DNA of 64,000 nucleotides from Pedobacter cryotolerans (GTDB lineage Bacteria; Bacteroidota; Bacteroidia; Sphingobacteriales; Sphingobacteriaceae): NCBI RefSeq assembly GCF_005116475.1, contig NZ_SWBO01000008.1:1-64000 (forward strand). The letters are read 5' to 3'. The notes beneath the pieces were generated by a model. That model had not been told where the DNA came from, did not search any database, and saw only the letters and a program-made list of their open reading frames with translations. Below are positions 47,619 to 56,855 of the stretch, piece after piece. Positions within the stretch are counted from its first letter, which is position 1. The number at the start of each line of letters is the position of its first letter. The position numbers were made by a program, and so were the translations under genes.

Positions 47619-49511
47619 ATGAAAGCAACAGAAATTTTAAAAAGATATTGGGGTTTCGATAATTTTAGGCCTTTACAGGATGATATTATTCAATCTATTT
47701 TAGATGGAAAAGATACATTAGCGCTTTTGCCAACTGGCGGAGGAAAATCAATCTGTTTTCAGGTGCCGGCTATGCTAATGGATGGGATTTGCATTGTTGT
47801 TTCGCCATTAATTGCTTTAATGAAAGATCAAGTTGAGAATTTAAAAGCAAAAGGTATCAATGCTATTGCGATTTATGCCGGGATGGGTAAACGTGAAATT
47901 GATATCCTATTAGATAATTGTATTTACGGAAACACTAAATTTCTTTATCTATCTCCAGAACGATTATTGTCGGAAATTGTTCGCGAACGTATTGCTTACA
48001 TGAATGTTAATTTGATTGCTATTGATGAAGCGCATTGTATTTCGCAATGGGGATACGATTTCAGGCCACCATATTTAAAAATAAAAGAGCTTCGAGAAAT
48101 ACATCCTGATAAGCCAATTTTAGCGCTAACTGCCACAGCAACTGCATTTGTAAAGCAAGATATTATAGAAAAATTGGAGATGAAAAATGCTCAGGTTTTT
48201 TTAAAAAGCTTTTCTCGTAGAAATTTAAGTTATGTAGTTTATGATTTAGAAGACAAACATAAAAAACTGATTGAAATAGCAAATAATGTAAAAGGATGTG
48301 GATTGGTATATGTAAGAAACCGTAGAGAAACTGCAGAAGTTGCACATTTTTTACAACGCAATGGTATTTTAGCAGATTTTTACCATGCTGGTATAGAAAA
48401 AGATCTACGTTTTAAAAAACAAGAGGATTGGAAAACCGACAAAATACGGATTATGGTGGCCACAAATGCTTTTGGAATGGGCATTGATAAACCAAATGTG
48501 CGTTTTGTAATTCATTTAGATTTACCAGATAGTTTAGAGGCTTACTATCAAGAAGCTGGTAGGGCAGGCCGAGATGAAAAAAGAGCTTTTGCTGTGCTTT
48601 TAGCAAATAAATCAGATCAATTGATACTCGAAGCGAAATACAAAGAAAGCTATCCAACTGTAGATGAAATAAAAAAAACTTACCATTATTTAGGCAATTA
48701 TTTTCAATTGGCATTTGGTGCTGGCGAAGGTTTAAATTTTGAATTTGATATTGCAGATTTCTGTAAAAAGTTTAGCTTAGGAGTAATTAAAACAATTGCT
48801 GCTTTAAAATTCTTGGAGCATGATGGGTACATCGCCTTATCAGAAAACATTTTTTTGCAATCACGAATTATGTTTACCGCTACACATGAAGATGTATATC
48901 GTTTTCAGATAGAGAATTCTGCTTACGATCCGATTATTAAAACCATTCAACGCAGTTATGGAGGTGCGTTTGATGGTTATGTAAAAATTAAAGAATCAGA
49001 TTTGTCTAATCGTTTAAAACTTTCTTATAAAGATGTAATTGATTACTTAAATCGCTTGCAACAGTTTCAGATTTTATCTTATTTACCGCAAACTGATCAG
49101 CCACAATTGCAGTTTATTTTACCTCGTAGAGATCAAATTAATTTAGATATAGATGTAAAGTATATTGCGCTTAGGCAACAAATTCAAAAAGATCAAATTA
49201 AAGCTGTTTTAAGTTATGCATCAACTCAAAGTTGCCGTAGCAAACAACTACTGCATTATTTTGGCGAAACCAATGCAGATAAATGTGGGTTTTGCGATAT
49301 CTGCCTTGCTGAAAAGAAGGTAGAAGATGCATCGCTATTGAAAGATAAAATAGATTTTGAAATTGTAACACTATTGCAAAGCGAACATTACATTTTGGAT
49401 GATTTGGTAAATGGGATAGAAACTGGAAATGAAAATGAAAAAATTGATAGAATAAGGGAGTTATTAGATGCGGGTAAAATAAAATCTGACGGGAGAAAGT
49501 ATTATTTGTGA
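47619..49511 (+). CDS. recQ: RecQ family ATP-dependent DNA helicase
   Basis: The product is 630 residues. Walker A is LLPTGGGKS (about 35-43). The DEAH box is in AIDEAHCISQWGYDFRPPYL (about 134-153). Helicase motif VI is QEAGRAGRDE (about 312-321). The zinc-binding RQC part has CRSKQLLHYFGE and CGFCDICL (about 528-560). The C-terminus lacks an evident HRDC domain and ends in a winged-helix-like segment. RecQ unwinds 3'-5' at recombination intermediates. Many Bacteroidota have several RecQ copies, so the symbol is by family only. Confidence 0.92.
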   Translation: MKATEILKRYWGFDNFRPLQDDIIQSILDGKDTLALLPTGGGKSICFQVPAMLMDGICIVVSPLIALMKDQVENLKAKGINAIAIYAGMGKREIDILLDNCIYGNTKFLYLSPERLLSEIVRERIAYMNVNLIAIDEAHCISQWGYDFRPPYLKIKELREIHPDKPILALTATATAFVKQDIIEKLEMKNAQVFLKSFSRRNLSYVVYDLEDKHKKLIEIANNVKGCGLVYVRNRRETAEVAHFLQRNGILADFYHAGIEKDLRFKKQEDWKTDKIRIMVATNAFGMGIDKPNVRFVIHLDLPDSLEAYYQEAGRAGRDEKRAFAVLLANKSDQLILEAKYKESYPTVDEIKKTYHYLGNYFQLAFGAGEGLNFEFDIADFCKKFSLGVIKTIAALKFLEHDGYIALSENIFLQSRIMFTATHEDVYRFQIENSAYDPIIKTIQRSYGGAFDGYVKIKESDLSNRLKLSYKDVIDYLNRLQQFQILSYLPQTDQPQLQFILPRRDQINLDIDVKYIALRQQIQKDQIKAVLSYASTQSCRSKQLLHYFGETNADKCGFCDICLAEKKVEDASLLKDKIDFEIVTLLQSEHYILDDLVNGIETGNENEKIDRIRELLDAGKIKSDGRKYYL

Positions 49512-49546
49512 GAGAGATAAGAGAAGTTAGATATGAGATTTGAGAC
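49512..49546 (+). repeat. Post-stop GATTTGAGA repeat after recQ
   Basis: Directly after the TGA come AGAGATAAGAGAAG and GATATGAGATTTGAGA units in the sense orientation. Confidence 0.6.
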
Positions 49547-49585
49547 GGGTTCAGATTAAATAATGTTTTCATTTTAAACGCCTTG

Positions 49586-49603
49586 GTTCGTGTCTCCACG
49601 AAC
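49586..49603. repeat. GTTCGTG/CACGAAC hairpin
   Basis: GTTCGTG (49586-49592) and CACGAAC (49597-49603) pair around TCTC. GTTCGTGTCTCCACGAAC-type hairpins recur in Bacteroidota intergenic DNA (recollection, not checked). Confidence 0.5.
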
Positions 49604-49671
49604 AAAACAATTCAATTTCATTCTTTGATATAATTTTATTTATTTTTAAATCTTAAATTCATAAACGATAT

Positions 49672-51012
49672 ATGAACGCTAGTAAGGAAAGCCCCTTTAG
49701 GGGTTTGGGGTTAAACGACAAAAAAACAATTCGCTCTTGGGCGTTTTTCGATTGGGCAAATTCTGCTTATAATTTAGTAATAACCTCAACCATATTTCCA
49801 GCATATTACACCATCATCACTTCAGATAAAAATCCTGAAACGATAGATTATGTTACTTTTTTTGGGAGAAAATTTGTTAACTCTGCTTTATATAGCTATT
49901 CAATGTCATTTGCTTTTTTGGTAATTGCCATACTTTCGCCAATACTTTCATCCATTGCAGATACACGCGGAAACAAAAAAGTATTTATGCAAATGTTTAC
50001 CTATATCGGTTCATTGGCTTGCTGTGGTTTGTATTTTTTTAAGCTAGAAACTTTAGAATTAGGTGTAATTTTATGCGTGGTTGCTGCAATAGGTTTTTGG
50101 GGAAGTTTGGTTTTTTATAATTCATACTTACCAGAGATAGCAACTGTAGATCAGCAAGATAAAGTAAGTGCTAAAGGTTTTACCTACGGATACATTGGTA
50201 GTATCATTTTACAAATAATCTGTTTTGTATTTGTATTTAAGCCAGATTGGTTTGGTATAACCGATGATTCAATTCCTGCTAGGCTATCATTTTTGATGGT
50301 AGGTATTTGGTGGATGGTTTTTGCGCAAATTCCATTTAAAAATTTACCAAAGGGAAGTCCGAATTTTAGAACCAACAAAAATGTATTTACCAGCGGATTT
50401 AACGAATTAAACAAGGTGTGGCATCAGGTAAAACAAATGGCTTATTTGAAACGCTTTTTATTCGCATTTTTCTTTTATTCGATGGGTGTACAAACCGTAA
50501 TGTTGGTGGCTACCATATTTGGCGAGAAGGAATTACATCTGCCAACAGAAAAATTAATTGCAACCATATTGATTTTACAGCTTGTTGCTATTCCTGGTGC
50601 AATGCTAATGTCGTATTTATCGTCTAAAAAATTCGGAAACGTAAATGTTTTAATAGGAGTAGTTATTATTTGGATAGGCTCTTGTGTTGCAGCTTATTTT
50701 ATCCATACCGAATACCAATTTTATGCTTTAGCTGCAGTAATTGGTTTAATCATGGGCGGTATTCAATCTTTATCTCGTTCTACCTATTCTAAATTTTTAC
50801 CTCAAGAAAGTCCAGATCATACCTCATTCTTTAGCTTTTATGATGTGGCAGAGAAAGTTGCACTTGTTTTTGGTATGTTTATTTTCGGTTTTATCGACGA
50901 ACAATTGGGTATGCGTAATTCTGTTATCGCTTTAACCGTGTTTTTCATTTTAGGTTTACTATTTTTGCTGCACTTAAAAAAGGTAGAGCCTAAAACTGTG
51001 ATTGTAAATTAG
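49672..51012 (+). CDS. UMF1/Atg22-type MFS transporter
   Basis: The product is 446 residues with about 12 TM segments. RSWAFFDWANSAYNLVITS (about 23-41) is the UMF1-family opening, and GGIQSLSRSTYSKFLPQES (about 363-381) is the conserved late loop. The family resembles Atg22 vacuolar effluxers; the bacterial substrate is unknown. The first codons (SPFRGLGLN) are encoded by a CCCCTTTAGGGG-family repeat at 49690-49712, so the N-terminus looks like captured intergenic DNA. No other start codon precedes the conserved part. Confidence 0.88.
   Translation: MNASKESPFRGLGLNDKKTIRSWAFFDWANSAYNLVITSTIFPAYYTIITSDKNPETIDYVTFFGRKFVNSALYSYSMSFAFLVIAILSPILSSIADTRGNKKVFMQMFTYIGSLACCGLYFFKLETLELGVILCVVAAIGFWGSLVFYNSYLPEIATVDQQDKVSAKGFTYGYIGSIILQIICFVFVFKPDWFGITDDSIPARLSFLMVGIWWMVFAQIPFKNLPKGSPNFRTNKNVFTSGFNELNKVWHQVKQMAYLKRFLFAFFFYSMGVQTVMLVATIFGEKELHLPTEKLIATILILQLVAIPGAMLMSYLSSKKFGNVNVLIGVVIIWIGSCVAAYFIHTEYQFYALAAVIGLIMGGIQSLSRSTYSKFLPQESPDHTSFFSFYDVAEKVALVFGMFIFGFIDEQLGMRNSVIALTVFFILGLLFLLHLKKVEPKTVIVN
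49690..49712 (+). repeat. CCCCTTTAGGGG-family repeat within the MFS gene start
   Basis: AGCCCCTTTAGGGGTTTGGG matches the type at 51805-51830, here translated as the N-terminal tail of the transporter. Confidence 0.65.
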
Positions 51013-51038
51013 GAAGCCTCAAATTTAACATCCGCTTA

Positions 51039-51767
51039 ATGAAAATCGAATTATTTATACCCTGCTTTGTAGATCAATTATATCCAGAAACTGCTTTTAA
51101 TACCATTAAAATTTTAGAAAAAGCCGGTTGCCAAGTAAGTTATAACGCTAAGCAAACCTGCTGTGGTCAGCCTGCTTACAATGCCGGTTACTGGGAAGAT
51201 GCCAAAGAAATTGGCAATAAGTTTTTAAATGATTTTTCTGAAAACGAATACATTGTTGCACCATCAGCTTCATGTGTGGGCATGGTAAAAGGTGGTTTTA
51301 ATGATTTGTTTACCAACACCATAGTTCATAATAAATGCAGAAACATTCAAACTAATATCTTCGAGTTATCTGATTTTTTAATCAACATTGTTAAAAGAGA
51401 TTATTTTGGTGCAGAACTAGAAGGTAAGGCTGTTTATCATGATTCATGCAGTGGTTTACGCGAATGTAAAATAAAAGATGAACCTCGCCAGTTACTATCT
51501 AAAGTGCTTGGTTTAGAAATGGTTGAAATGAAAGATACGGATATGTGTTGTGGATTTGGAGGTACTTTTGCCGTTAAGTTCGATGCAATTTCATCAGCCA
51601 TGGCTGAGCAAAAAGTAAATAATGCTTTAGAAATGGAAGCCGATTTTATCATTTCAACAGATTTATCATGCCTAATGCATTTAGATGGTTACATCAAAAA
51701 AAACAACATCAATATTAAAACTATGCATATTGCAGATGTTTTAGCAAATGGTTGGTTAGATTATTAG
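51039..51767 (+). CDS. LutA/YkgE-type iron-sulfur oxidoreductase subunit
   Basis: The product is 242 residues. Two CCG domains are present: IPCFVDQLYP with QTCCGQPAYN (about 7-49), and HDSCSGLRE with TDMCCGFGGTF (about 134-178). The family holds Fe-S-bound cysteines of lactate or glycolate oxidation complexes. The partner lutB and lutC genes are not adjacent. The next gene upstream is the UMF1 transporter, 26 bp away, which may be co-transcribed. Confidence 0.88.
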   Translation: MKIELFIPCFVDQLYPETAFNTIKILEKAGCQVSYNAKQTCCGQPAYNAGYWEDAKEIGNKFLNDFSENEYIVAPSASCVGMVKGGFNDLFTNTIVHNKCRNIQTNIFELSDFLINIVKRDYFGAELEGKAVYHDSCSGLRECKIKDEPRQLLSKVLGLEMVEMKDTDMCCGFGGTFAVKFDAISSAMAEQKVNNALEMEADFIISTDLSCLMHLDGYIKKNNINIKTMHIADVLANGWLDY

Positions 51768-51770
51768 CCA

Positions 51771-51831
51771 CTAACCCCCTGAAGGGGAAAATTATAATCT
51801 TAAGTCCCCTTTAGGGGATTTAGGGGTTTGT
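51771..51831. repeat. Double CCCCTTTAGGGG-family repeat after lutA-like gene
   Basis: ACCCCCTGAAGGGG at 51774-51787 and CCCCTTTAGGGGATTTAGGG near 51806 are two units, the first beginning a few bases after the stop codon. Confidence 0.7.
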
Positions 51832-51893
51832 AAAACTTAAGTGATGTTGAAACAAATTAACCTTTTTTAACATTTTAAGTCTAAAAACTACAA

Positions 51894-51901
51894 TAAATTT
51901 G
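51894..51901 (+). promoter_or_regulatory. Putative TAnnTTTG box of the secreted-protein gene
   Basis: TAAATTTG lies 24 bp before the ATG at 51926. The -33 element is unclear. Confidence 0.42.
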
Positions 51902-51925
51902 TAGTATCAAAACAAATAAATACCA

Positions 51926-52840
51926 ATGAAAAAAATATTCGTTGCCGTTGTAGGCATGTTAACATTAACATTTGCTGCTCAGGCACAAAAAAAATCAGGT
52001 GCCATTCAGTTTGAAAGCACTATAGATCCAGCTGCTACTATGGCGGCTACAGGTATGCAAGTTAGCGATGAGATGAGAGCTCGTATGCCTAAAGCAGTTA
52101 AAACCAATTTCGAATTATTGTTTACGGCTACAAATGCTAGTTACATGCCTGTTGAAGAAATAGAAGATAGCAATGGTGGCGGTGGCGGCGGAATGGGCCG
52201 TATGATGATGCGTATGGGAGGAGCTGGTGGCGCTAGAGAATATTATTATGCTTTTGCTGACCAAAAATTAGTAGAGGTTTTCGATTTAAGCGATACCACT
52301 TATGTGATGCAAGGAAAATTAGCAGTTGCTAATCCAGTTCAGGCATTTAATATGGCTAACAGAAATCAAAACAATGCACCAACAACCAATGGTAACACTA
52401 CAACAATTAGTGCAGTGCAGTTTTTACCTGGCCCACCAACTTTAGAAGTTGTTAAAACAGAGGAGACCAAAAAAATCATAGGTTTAAACTGTAATAAAGT
52501 AATTGTTAAATCTATTCGTAAAGCTAAAGTTTTAGGTGAAGACAAAGATGTGATTGATGAAACAGCAGTTTGGTATACAAACGACCTTGGTTTTAGCTTT
52601 TCACCAGATCCTAATTTTTGGACTGAAGGAACTGTTTTAGCTATTGAAAATAAAGGTAAAACTACAATGGCAAAAAGCATCGAATATAGAAATGTTAGCG
52701 CTAAAGATGTTACTGCACCTAAAAAAGCTACTCCAATTACTGCAGATGAATATAAGGTGAAAATGGAAAACATGATGAAAAGATTTTCTGGTGGTGGAAA
52801 CAGACAGGGTGGTCAACCAAGAAGTGTGATTATCAATTAA
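51926..52840 (+). CDS. Secreted GLPGLI-like protein
   Basis: The product is 304 residues. A signal peptide ends at FAAQAQ. A glycine/methionine-rich low-complexity stretch (GGGGGGMGRMMMRMGGAGG, about 84-103) breaks an otherwise beta-rich protein. IIGLNCNKVIVKS and AVWYTNDLGFSFSPDP resemble the GLPGLI/DUF4412 family of exported Bacteroidota proteins. Function is unknown. It has its own promoter-like box and a terminator. Confidence 0.75.
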   Translation: MKKIFVAVVGMLTLTFAAQAQKKSGAIQFESTIDPAATMAATGMQVSDEMRARMPKAVKTNFELLFTATNASYMPVEEIEDSNGGGGGGMGRMMMRMGGAGGAREYYYAFADQKLVEVFDLSDTTYVMQGKLAVANPVQAFNMANRNQNNAPTTNGNTTTISAVQFLPGPPTLEVVKTEETKKIIGLNCNKVIVKSIRKAKVLGEDKDVIDETAVWYTNDLGFSFSPDPNFWTEGTVLAIENKGKTTMAKSIEYRNVSAKDVTAPKKATPITADEYKVKMENMMKRFSGGGNRQGGQPRSVIIN

Positions 52841-52862
52841 GTTTAATTATATGAAATTGATT

Positions 52863-52890
52863 AGCCTCAACAATTTGTTGGGGCTTTTTT
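52863..52890 (+). terminator. Terminator of the secreted-protein gene
   Basis: AGCCTCAAC (52863-52871) pairs with GTTGGGGCT (52877-52885, one G-T pair) and runs into six T residues. Confidence 0.85.
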
Positions 52891-52922
52891 GTGAAACTAG
52901 TTTTTATAATGCTTTTAACTTT

Positions 52923-52930
52923 TATCTTTG
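52923..52930 (+). promoter_or_regulatory. Putative promoter box of thrS-infC-rpmI-rplT
   Basis: TATCTTTG matches the TAnnTTTG box, giving a leader of about 65 bases before thrS. The leader has no evident T-box. Confidence 0.5.
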
Positions 52931-52999
52931 CGGCACAATAAAATCACGTAGTAGGTGATTTAGCTATATTTTTTATAAACCTTTAAATCATAGTTGTAG

Positions 53000-54925
53000 A
53001 TGATTAACATTACTTTACCTGACGGTTCAGTTCGTCAGTACGAAAAGGGCACATCCGCTCATCAAATTGCCTTATCCATATCAGAAGGCTTAGCAAGAAA
53101 CGTTTTAGCAGCAGAAGTAAATGGAGAAGTTTGGGATTCAACCAGATCAATTGAAGCTGATTCTGCAGTAAAATTATTAACATGGAATGACACCGCTGGT
53201 AAAGCTACATTTTGGCATTCATCGGCTCACTTAATGGCCGAAGCTTTAGAAGCACTTTATCCGGGTACGAAATTTGGTATCGGCCCTGCCATAGAAACCG
53301 GTTTTTATTACGATGTAGATTTCGGCGATAGAGAATTTTCATCAGATGACTTTAAAGCCATTGAGGCTAAAATGCTCGAATTAGCTAAACAAAAAGCAGA
53401 ATTTAGTAGAAAAAGCGTTAGCAAAGCTGATGCAATACAATATTTTACAGAAAAAGGGGACGAGTATAAATTAGACCTTTTAGAAGGTTTAGATGATGGT
53501 AAAATCACTTTTTATACACAAGGTGAATTTACCGATTTATGTCGTGGTCCGCACATTCCAAATACTGGTTTTGTTAAAGCCATTAAATTGATGAATGTTG
53601 CTGGTGCTTATTGGCGTGGTGACGAAACTAAAAAACAACTGACACGTATTTATGGTGTAACTTTTCCGAAAGCGAGCGAATTAACAGAATATTTGTTAAT
53701 GATTGAGGAGGCAAAAAAGCGTGATCACCGTAAGTTGGGTAAAGAATTAGAGTTGTTCATGTTCTCAGAAAAAGTAGGTGCTGGTTTACCAATGTGGTTG
53801 CCAAAAGGTACTGCTTTGCGTGAGCGTTTGGTGCAATTTTTAACGAAAGCACAAGTAAAATCTGGTTATGAGCAAGTAATTACACCACATATTGGTCATA
53901 AAAATTTGTATGTAACTTCTGGTCACTATGATAAATATGGTAAGGATAGTTTTCAGCCAATAAAAACACCACAAGAAGGAGAGGAGTTTTTCTTAAAACC
54001 AATGAACTGTCCGCACCATTGCGAAATGTACAAGTTTAAACCTCGTTCTTATAAAGATTTACCTGTTCGTTTTGCAGAATTTGGTACAGTTTACCGTTAC
54101 GAGCAAAGTGGAGAGTTGCATGGTTTAACTCGTGTACGTGGTTTTACCCAAGATGATGCGCACTTGTTCTGCCGCCCAGATCAAGTAAAAGAAGAGTTTA
54201 AAAAAGTAATTGAGCTGGTATTGTATGTTTTCAAATCTTTAGGATTTGATAATTATATCGCTCAGGTTTCTTTACGTGATCCTGAAAACAAAGCAAAATA
54301 CATTGGTTCTGATGAAAATTGGGCACTTGCCGAAACTGCAATAATTGAAGCTGCAGAAGAAATGAACCTTCCAACAGTTGTAGAATTGGGAGAAGCTGCA
54401 TTTTACGGCCCTAAATTAGATTTTATGGTGAAGGATGCTTTGGGTAGAAAATGGCAGTTGGGTACAATTCAGGTAGATTATAATTTACCTGAACGTTTCG
54501 AATTGGAATACACAGGCAGCGATAACCAAAAACATCGCCCTGTGATGATACATAGAGCACCTTTTGGATCTTTAGAACGTTTTGTAGCAGTTTTGATTGA
54601 GCATTGTGCAGGTAACTTCCCTTTGTGGCTTTCACCAGAGCAATATATTATTCTTCCCATCTCTGAGAAATATGAAGAATATGCAAAAAAAGTTTCAAAT
54701 GAATTAAATAATTCCGATATTCGCGGGCTGATAGACTTTCGAGATGAAAAGATTGGAAGGAAAATTAGAGATGCTGAAGTTAAAAAATTACCTTATATGC
54801 TGATAATAGGCGAAAAGGAAATGGAAGAGCAAAAAGTTTCGGTTCGTAAACATGGCGAAGGAGATTTAGGTTCGATGACTTTAGCGGAATTTAGTGCAAT
54901 AATTATTAAAGAAATAACAGTTTAA
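53000..54925 (+). CDS. thrS: Threonyl-tRNA synthetase
   Basis: The product is 641 residues, normal for ThrRS. The TGS domain is at 1-60 ([17 protein letters not shown]). The editing domain has the [11 protein letters not shown] histidines (about 75). The class II core has zinc ligands in [12 protein letters not shown] (Cys about 336), the motif 2 FRYEQSG-like sequence ([19 protein letters not shown]) and [11 protein letters not shown] in motif 3. The anticodon domain is at the C-terminus. It leads the conserved thrS-infC-rpmI-rplT cluster; infC begins 13 bp downstream. Confidence 0.97.
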   Translation: MINITLPDGSVRQYEKGTSAHQIALSISEGLARNVLAAEVNGEVWDSTRSIEADSAVKLLTWNDTAGKATFWHSSAHLMAEALEALYPGTKFGIGPAIETGFYYDVDFGDREFSSDDFKAIEAKMLELAKQKAEFSRKSVSKADAIQYFTEKGDEYKLDLLEGLDDGKITFYTQGEFTDLCRGPHIPNTGFVKAIKLMNVAGAYWRGDETKKQLTRIYGVTFPKASELTEYLLMIEEAKKRDHRKLGKELELFMFSEKVGAGLPMWLPKGTALRERLVQFLTKAQVKSGYEQVITPHIGHKNLYVTSGHYDKYGKDSFQPIKTPQEGEEFFLKPMNCPHHCEMYKFKPRSYKDLPVRFAEFGTVYRYEQSGELHGLTRVRGFTQDDAHLFCRPDQVKEEFKKVIELVLYVFKSLGFDNYIAQVSLRDPENKAKYIGSDENWALAETAIIEAAEEMNLPTVVELGEAAFYGPKLDFMVKDALGRKWQLGTIQVDYNLPERFELEYTGSDNQKHRPVMIHRAPFGSLERFVAVLIEHCAGNFPLWLSPEQYIILPISEKYEEYAKKVSNELNNSDIRGLIDFRDEKIGRKIRDAEVKKLPYMLIIGEKEMEEQKVSVRKHGEGDLGSMTLAEFSAIIIKEITV

Positions 54926-54938
54926 ACAGGATTTACAT

Positions 54939-55508
54939 TTGGCATTAGGAAGACCAGGATTTAATAGGGGACCACGTCCTCCTTTTAAGAAAAAAGAAGC
55001 AGAACATAATATTAATCAGTACATCAGAGCTCAAGAGGTGAGGTTGGCTGGAGATAATGTTGAGCCAGGAATTTACCCTTTGGCAAAAGCTTTGGCACTT
55101 GCAGATGAGGCAGAATTAGATTTAGTCGAAATTTCTCCGAATGCAGTTCCACCTGTTTGTCGTATTATCGATTATAGCAAATTTGTTTACGAACAAAAGA
55201 AAAAGCAAAAAGAGATCAAAGCAAATGCTAAGCAAACTGTAATTAAAGAAATTCGTTTTGGTCCTAATACCAACGATCACGATTTTCAATTTAAATTAAA
55301 ACACGCAGTTAGCTTTTTAGAAAACGGCGAGAAAGTTAGAGCTTACGTACACTTTAAAGGTAGAGCTATTGTTTACAAAGAACAAGGTGAAATCTTATTG
55401 TTAAAGTTTGCTCAGGCTTTAGAAGATATAGGTAAAGTAGAACTTTTGCCTAAATTAGAAGGAAAGCGTATGTTTTTAACATTAGCTCCTAAAGTTGCAA
55501 AGAAGTAA
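54939..55508 (+). CDS. infC: Translation initiation factor IF-3
   Basis: The product is 189 residues. The N-terminal domain has [20 protein letters not shown] and the C-terminal domain has [22 protein letters not shown]-3 checks start codons and stops 50S joining. The start codon is TTG (54939); the neighbouring in-frame codons offer no ATG near the conserved N-terminus. E. coli infC also uses a non-standard start (AUU), which makes it sensitive to IF-3 itself. The TTG here suggests the same feedback (inference). Confidence 0.95.
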   Translation: MALGRPGFNRGPRPPFKKKEAEHNINQYIRAQEVRLAGDNVEPGIYPLAKALALADEAELDLVEISPNAVPPVCRIIDYSKFVYEQKKKQKEIKANAKQTVIKEIRFGPNTNDHDFQFKLKHAVSFLENGEKVRAYVHFKGRAIVYKEQGEILLLKFAQALEDIGKVELLPKLEGKRMFLTLAPKVAKK

Positions 55509-55533
55509 TACATATATAAATTAAAACAAGGTT

Positions 55534-55734
55534 ATGCCAAAAATGAAAACCAATTCCAGTGCTAAAAAGCGTTTCTCGCTTACTGGAACAGGGAAAATCA
55601 AAAGAAAGAACGCATACAAAAGTCACATTTTAACAAAAATGAGTACTAAACGTAAGCGTAACTTAGGCCAGACAAGTCTGGTAAGTGATGCTGATATGGG
55701 CAACGTTAAACGTATGCTTGCCATCGGTAAATAA
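55534..55734 (+). CDS. rpmI: 50S ribosomal protein L35
   Basis: The product is 66 residues and very basic. [20 protein letters not shown] is the standard L35 start and [13 protein letters not shown] near the end is also conserved. It is a part of the large subunit. It lies 25 bp after infC and 70 bp before rplT in the usual order. Confidence 0.97.
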   Translation: MPKMKTNSSAKKRFSLTGTGKIKRKNAYKSHILTKMSTKRKRNLGQTSLVSDADMGNVKRMLAIGK

Positions 55735-55804
55735 CTAATTTTTTAACCAGGTACTCGGTAACTAAGATTGCTAACGCAACACCGCTTATCAAAAACAACA
55801 CACT

Positions 55805-56149
55805 ATGCCACGTTCGGTAAACGCAGTAGCTGCTAGACGCAGAAGAAAAAAAGTCCTAAATATGGCCAAAGGCTATTGGGGATCAAGAAGCAAGGTATTT
55901 ACCATTGCTAAAAATACGGTAGAAAAAGGTTTGCAATATGCTTACCGTGACCGTAAAGTTAAGAAAAGAGAATTCCGCGGTTTGTGGATCCAACGTATCA
56001 ACGCTGGAGCACGTGAGCACGGTGTATCTTACTCTCAATTAATTGGTAAATTGGCAGCTAAAAACATCGGTTTAAACCGTAAAGTATTAGCTGACTTAGC
56101 GATGAACCATAAAGATGCTTTTAAAGCAATTATTGATGCAGTAAAATAG
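55805..56149 (+). CDS. rplT: 50S ribosomal protein L20
   Basis: The product is 114 residues. [20 protein letters not shown] and [20 protein letters not shown] are the L20 signature, and [18 protein letters not shown] sequence is conserved. L20 is needed early in 50S assembly and in many bacteria represses its own operon through mRNA binding. It is the last gene of the operon and is followed by a strong terminator. Confidence 0.97.
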   Translation: MPRSVNAVAARRRRKKVLNMAKGYWGSRSKVFTIAKNTVEKGLQYAYRDRKVKKREFRGLWIQRINAGAREHGVSYSQLIGKLAAKNIGLNRKVLADLAMNHKDAFKAIIDAVK

Positions 56150-56167
56150 TAAATACTATATTAAGAG

Positions 56168-56197
56168 AAGGGGAGCAATTTGTTCCCCTTTTTTTGT
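56168..56197 (+). terminator. Terminator of the thrS-rplT operon
   Basis: AAGGGGAGCA (56168-56177) pairs with TGTTCCCCTT (56181-56190) around a 3-nt loop, followed by a T-run to 56195. Confidence 0.9.
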
Positions 56198-56291
56198 GCC
56201 TTTTCAATTCGTCATTTCGAAATGAGCGAAGCTATTGAGAAATCTCTATGTAATATATTTTGAAAAGCAATTTCAGGCAACTATCAATGTT

Positions 56292-56397
56292 AGCCTGGCT
56301 TTACGCTAAATCTATATAATTGTCCTTCGACAGGCTCAGGATGACAATTATATAGGATACCGCTTCAATCCAGTTTAGTTAACTTAAAACTGTGCTA
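56292..56397. repeat. Dispersed repeat with TTCGAC/GCTCAG stem-loop, copy 4
   Basis: A perfect 13-bp stem, CTATATAATTGTC (56312-56324) and GACAATTATATAG (56343-56355), carries the loop CTTCGACAGGCTCAGGAT. Both flanks match the copy at 12558-12675. Just upstream, 56214-56250 (CGTCATTTCGAAATGAGCGA) looks like another dispersed element type. Confidence 0.72.
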
Positions 56398-56401
56398 TAA
56401 A

Positions 56402-56806
56402 CTAAAAGCTAAGGTTCAAAGCCACCAAGCTAAAAACAACACTTATATAAAGCCAAATAATTGAAAAAATTATATGTATTCTAGTTTCAAATCTTTTACC
56501 TTTCCAAAGTTCTTTTGAGTAAACAAAAAATTGAAAAAATAACCTCATTGTCCAAAACAAAGCTAAACCAAATGCTATTTTTTGTCCAAAGCTAGTGTTA
56601 ACCAGTTCCTCGGCACAAAGCATGCATAAAACTCCCATTAATAACGTTGTAACTGCAATAAAAAAAGTATGCACATACATCATTTGCTTATTTATTAATG
56701 ACAAAGATTTTAGCTGCTCTTTCCATGCAAAATACCTTGGGAAAATAACATGAACTATGGCAAGAGTAATTAATATAAATCCTATTATTTTTAAGTGTAA
56801 TTCCAT
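56402..56806 (-). CDS. Four-helix membrane protein of unknown function
   Basis: I do not recognise the family with certainty. The product has 134 residues and four predicted TM segments (about 5-23, 47-67, 76-94 and 108-130), with RYFAWKEQL and RFETRIH loops. It is the last gene of a three-gene minus-strand cluster with a DUF2071 gene and a membrane-anchored methyltransferase gene, 49 bp upstream. Confidence 0.75.
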   Translation of the reverse strand: MELHLKIIGFILITLAIVHVIFPRYFAWKEQLKSLSLINKQMMYVHTFFIAVTTLLMGVLCMLCAEELVNTSFGQKIAFGLALFWTMRLFFQFFVYSKELWKGKRFETRIHIIFSIIWLYISVVFSLVALNLSF

Positions 56807-56855
56807 TTTCTATTTTTTTACATTCACGTCCGTAGTAGCTGAGAAAAATCTCTAA

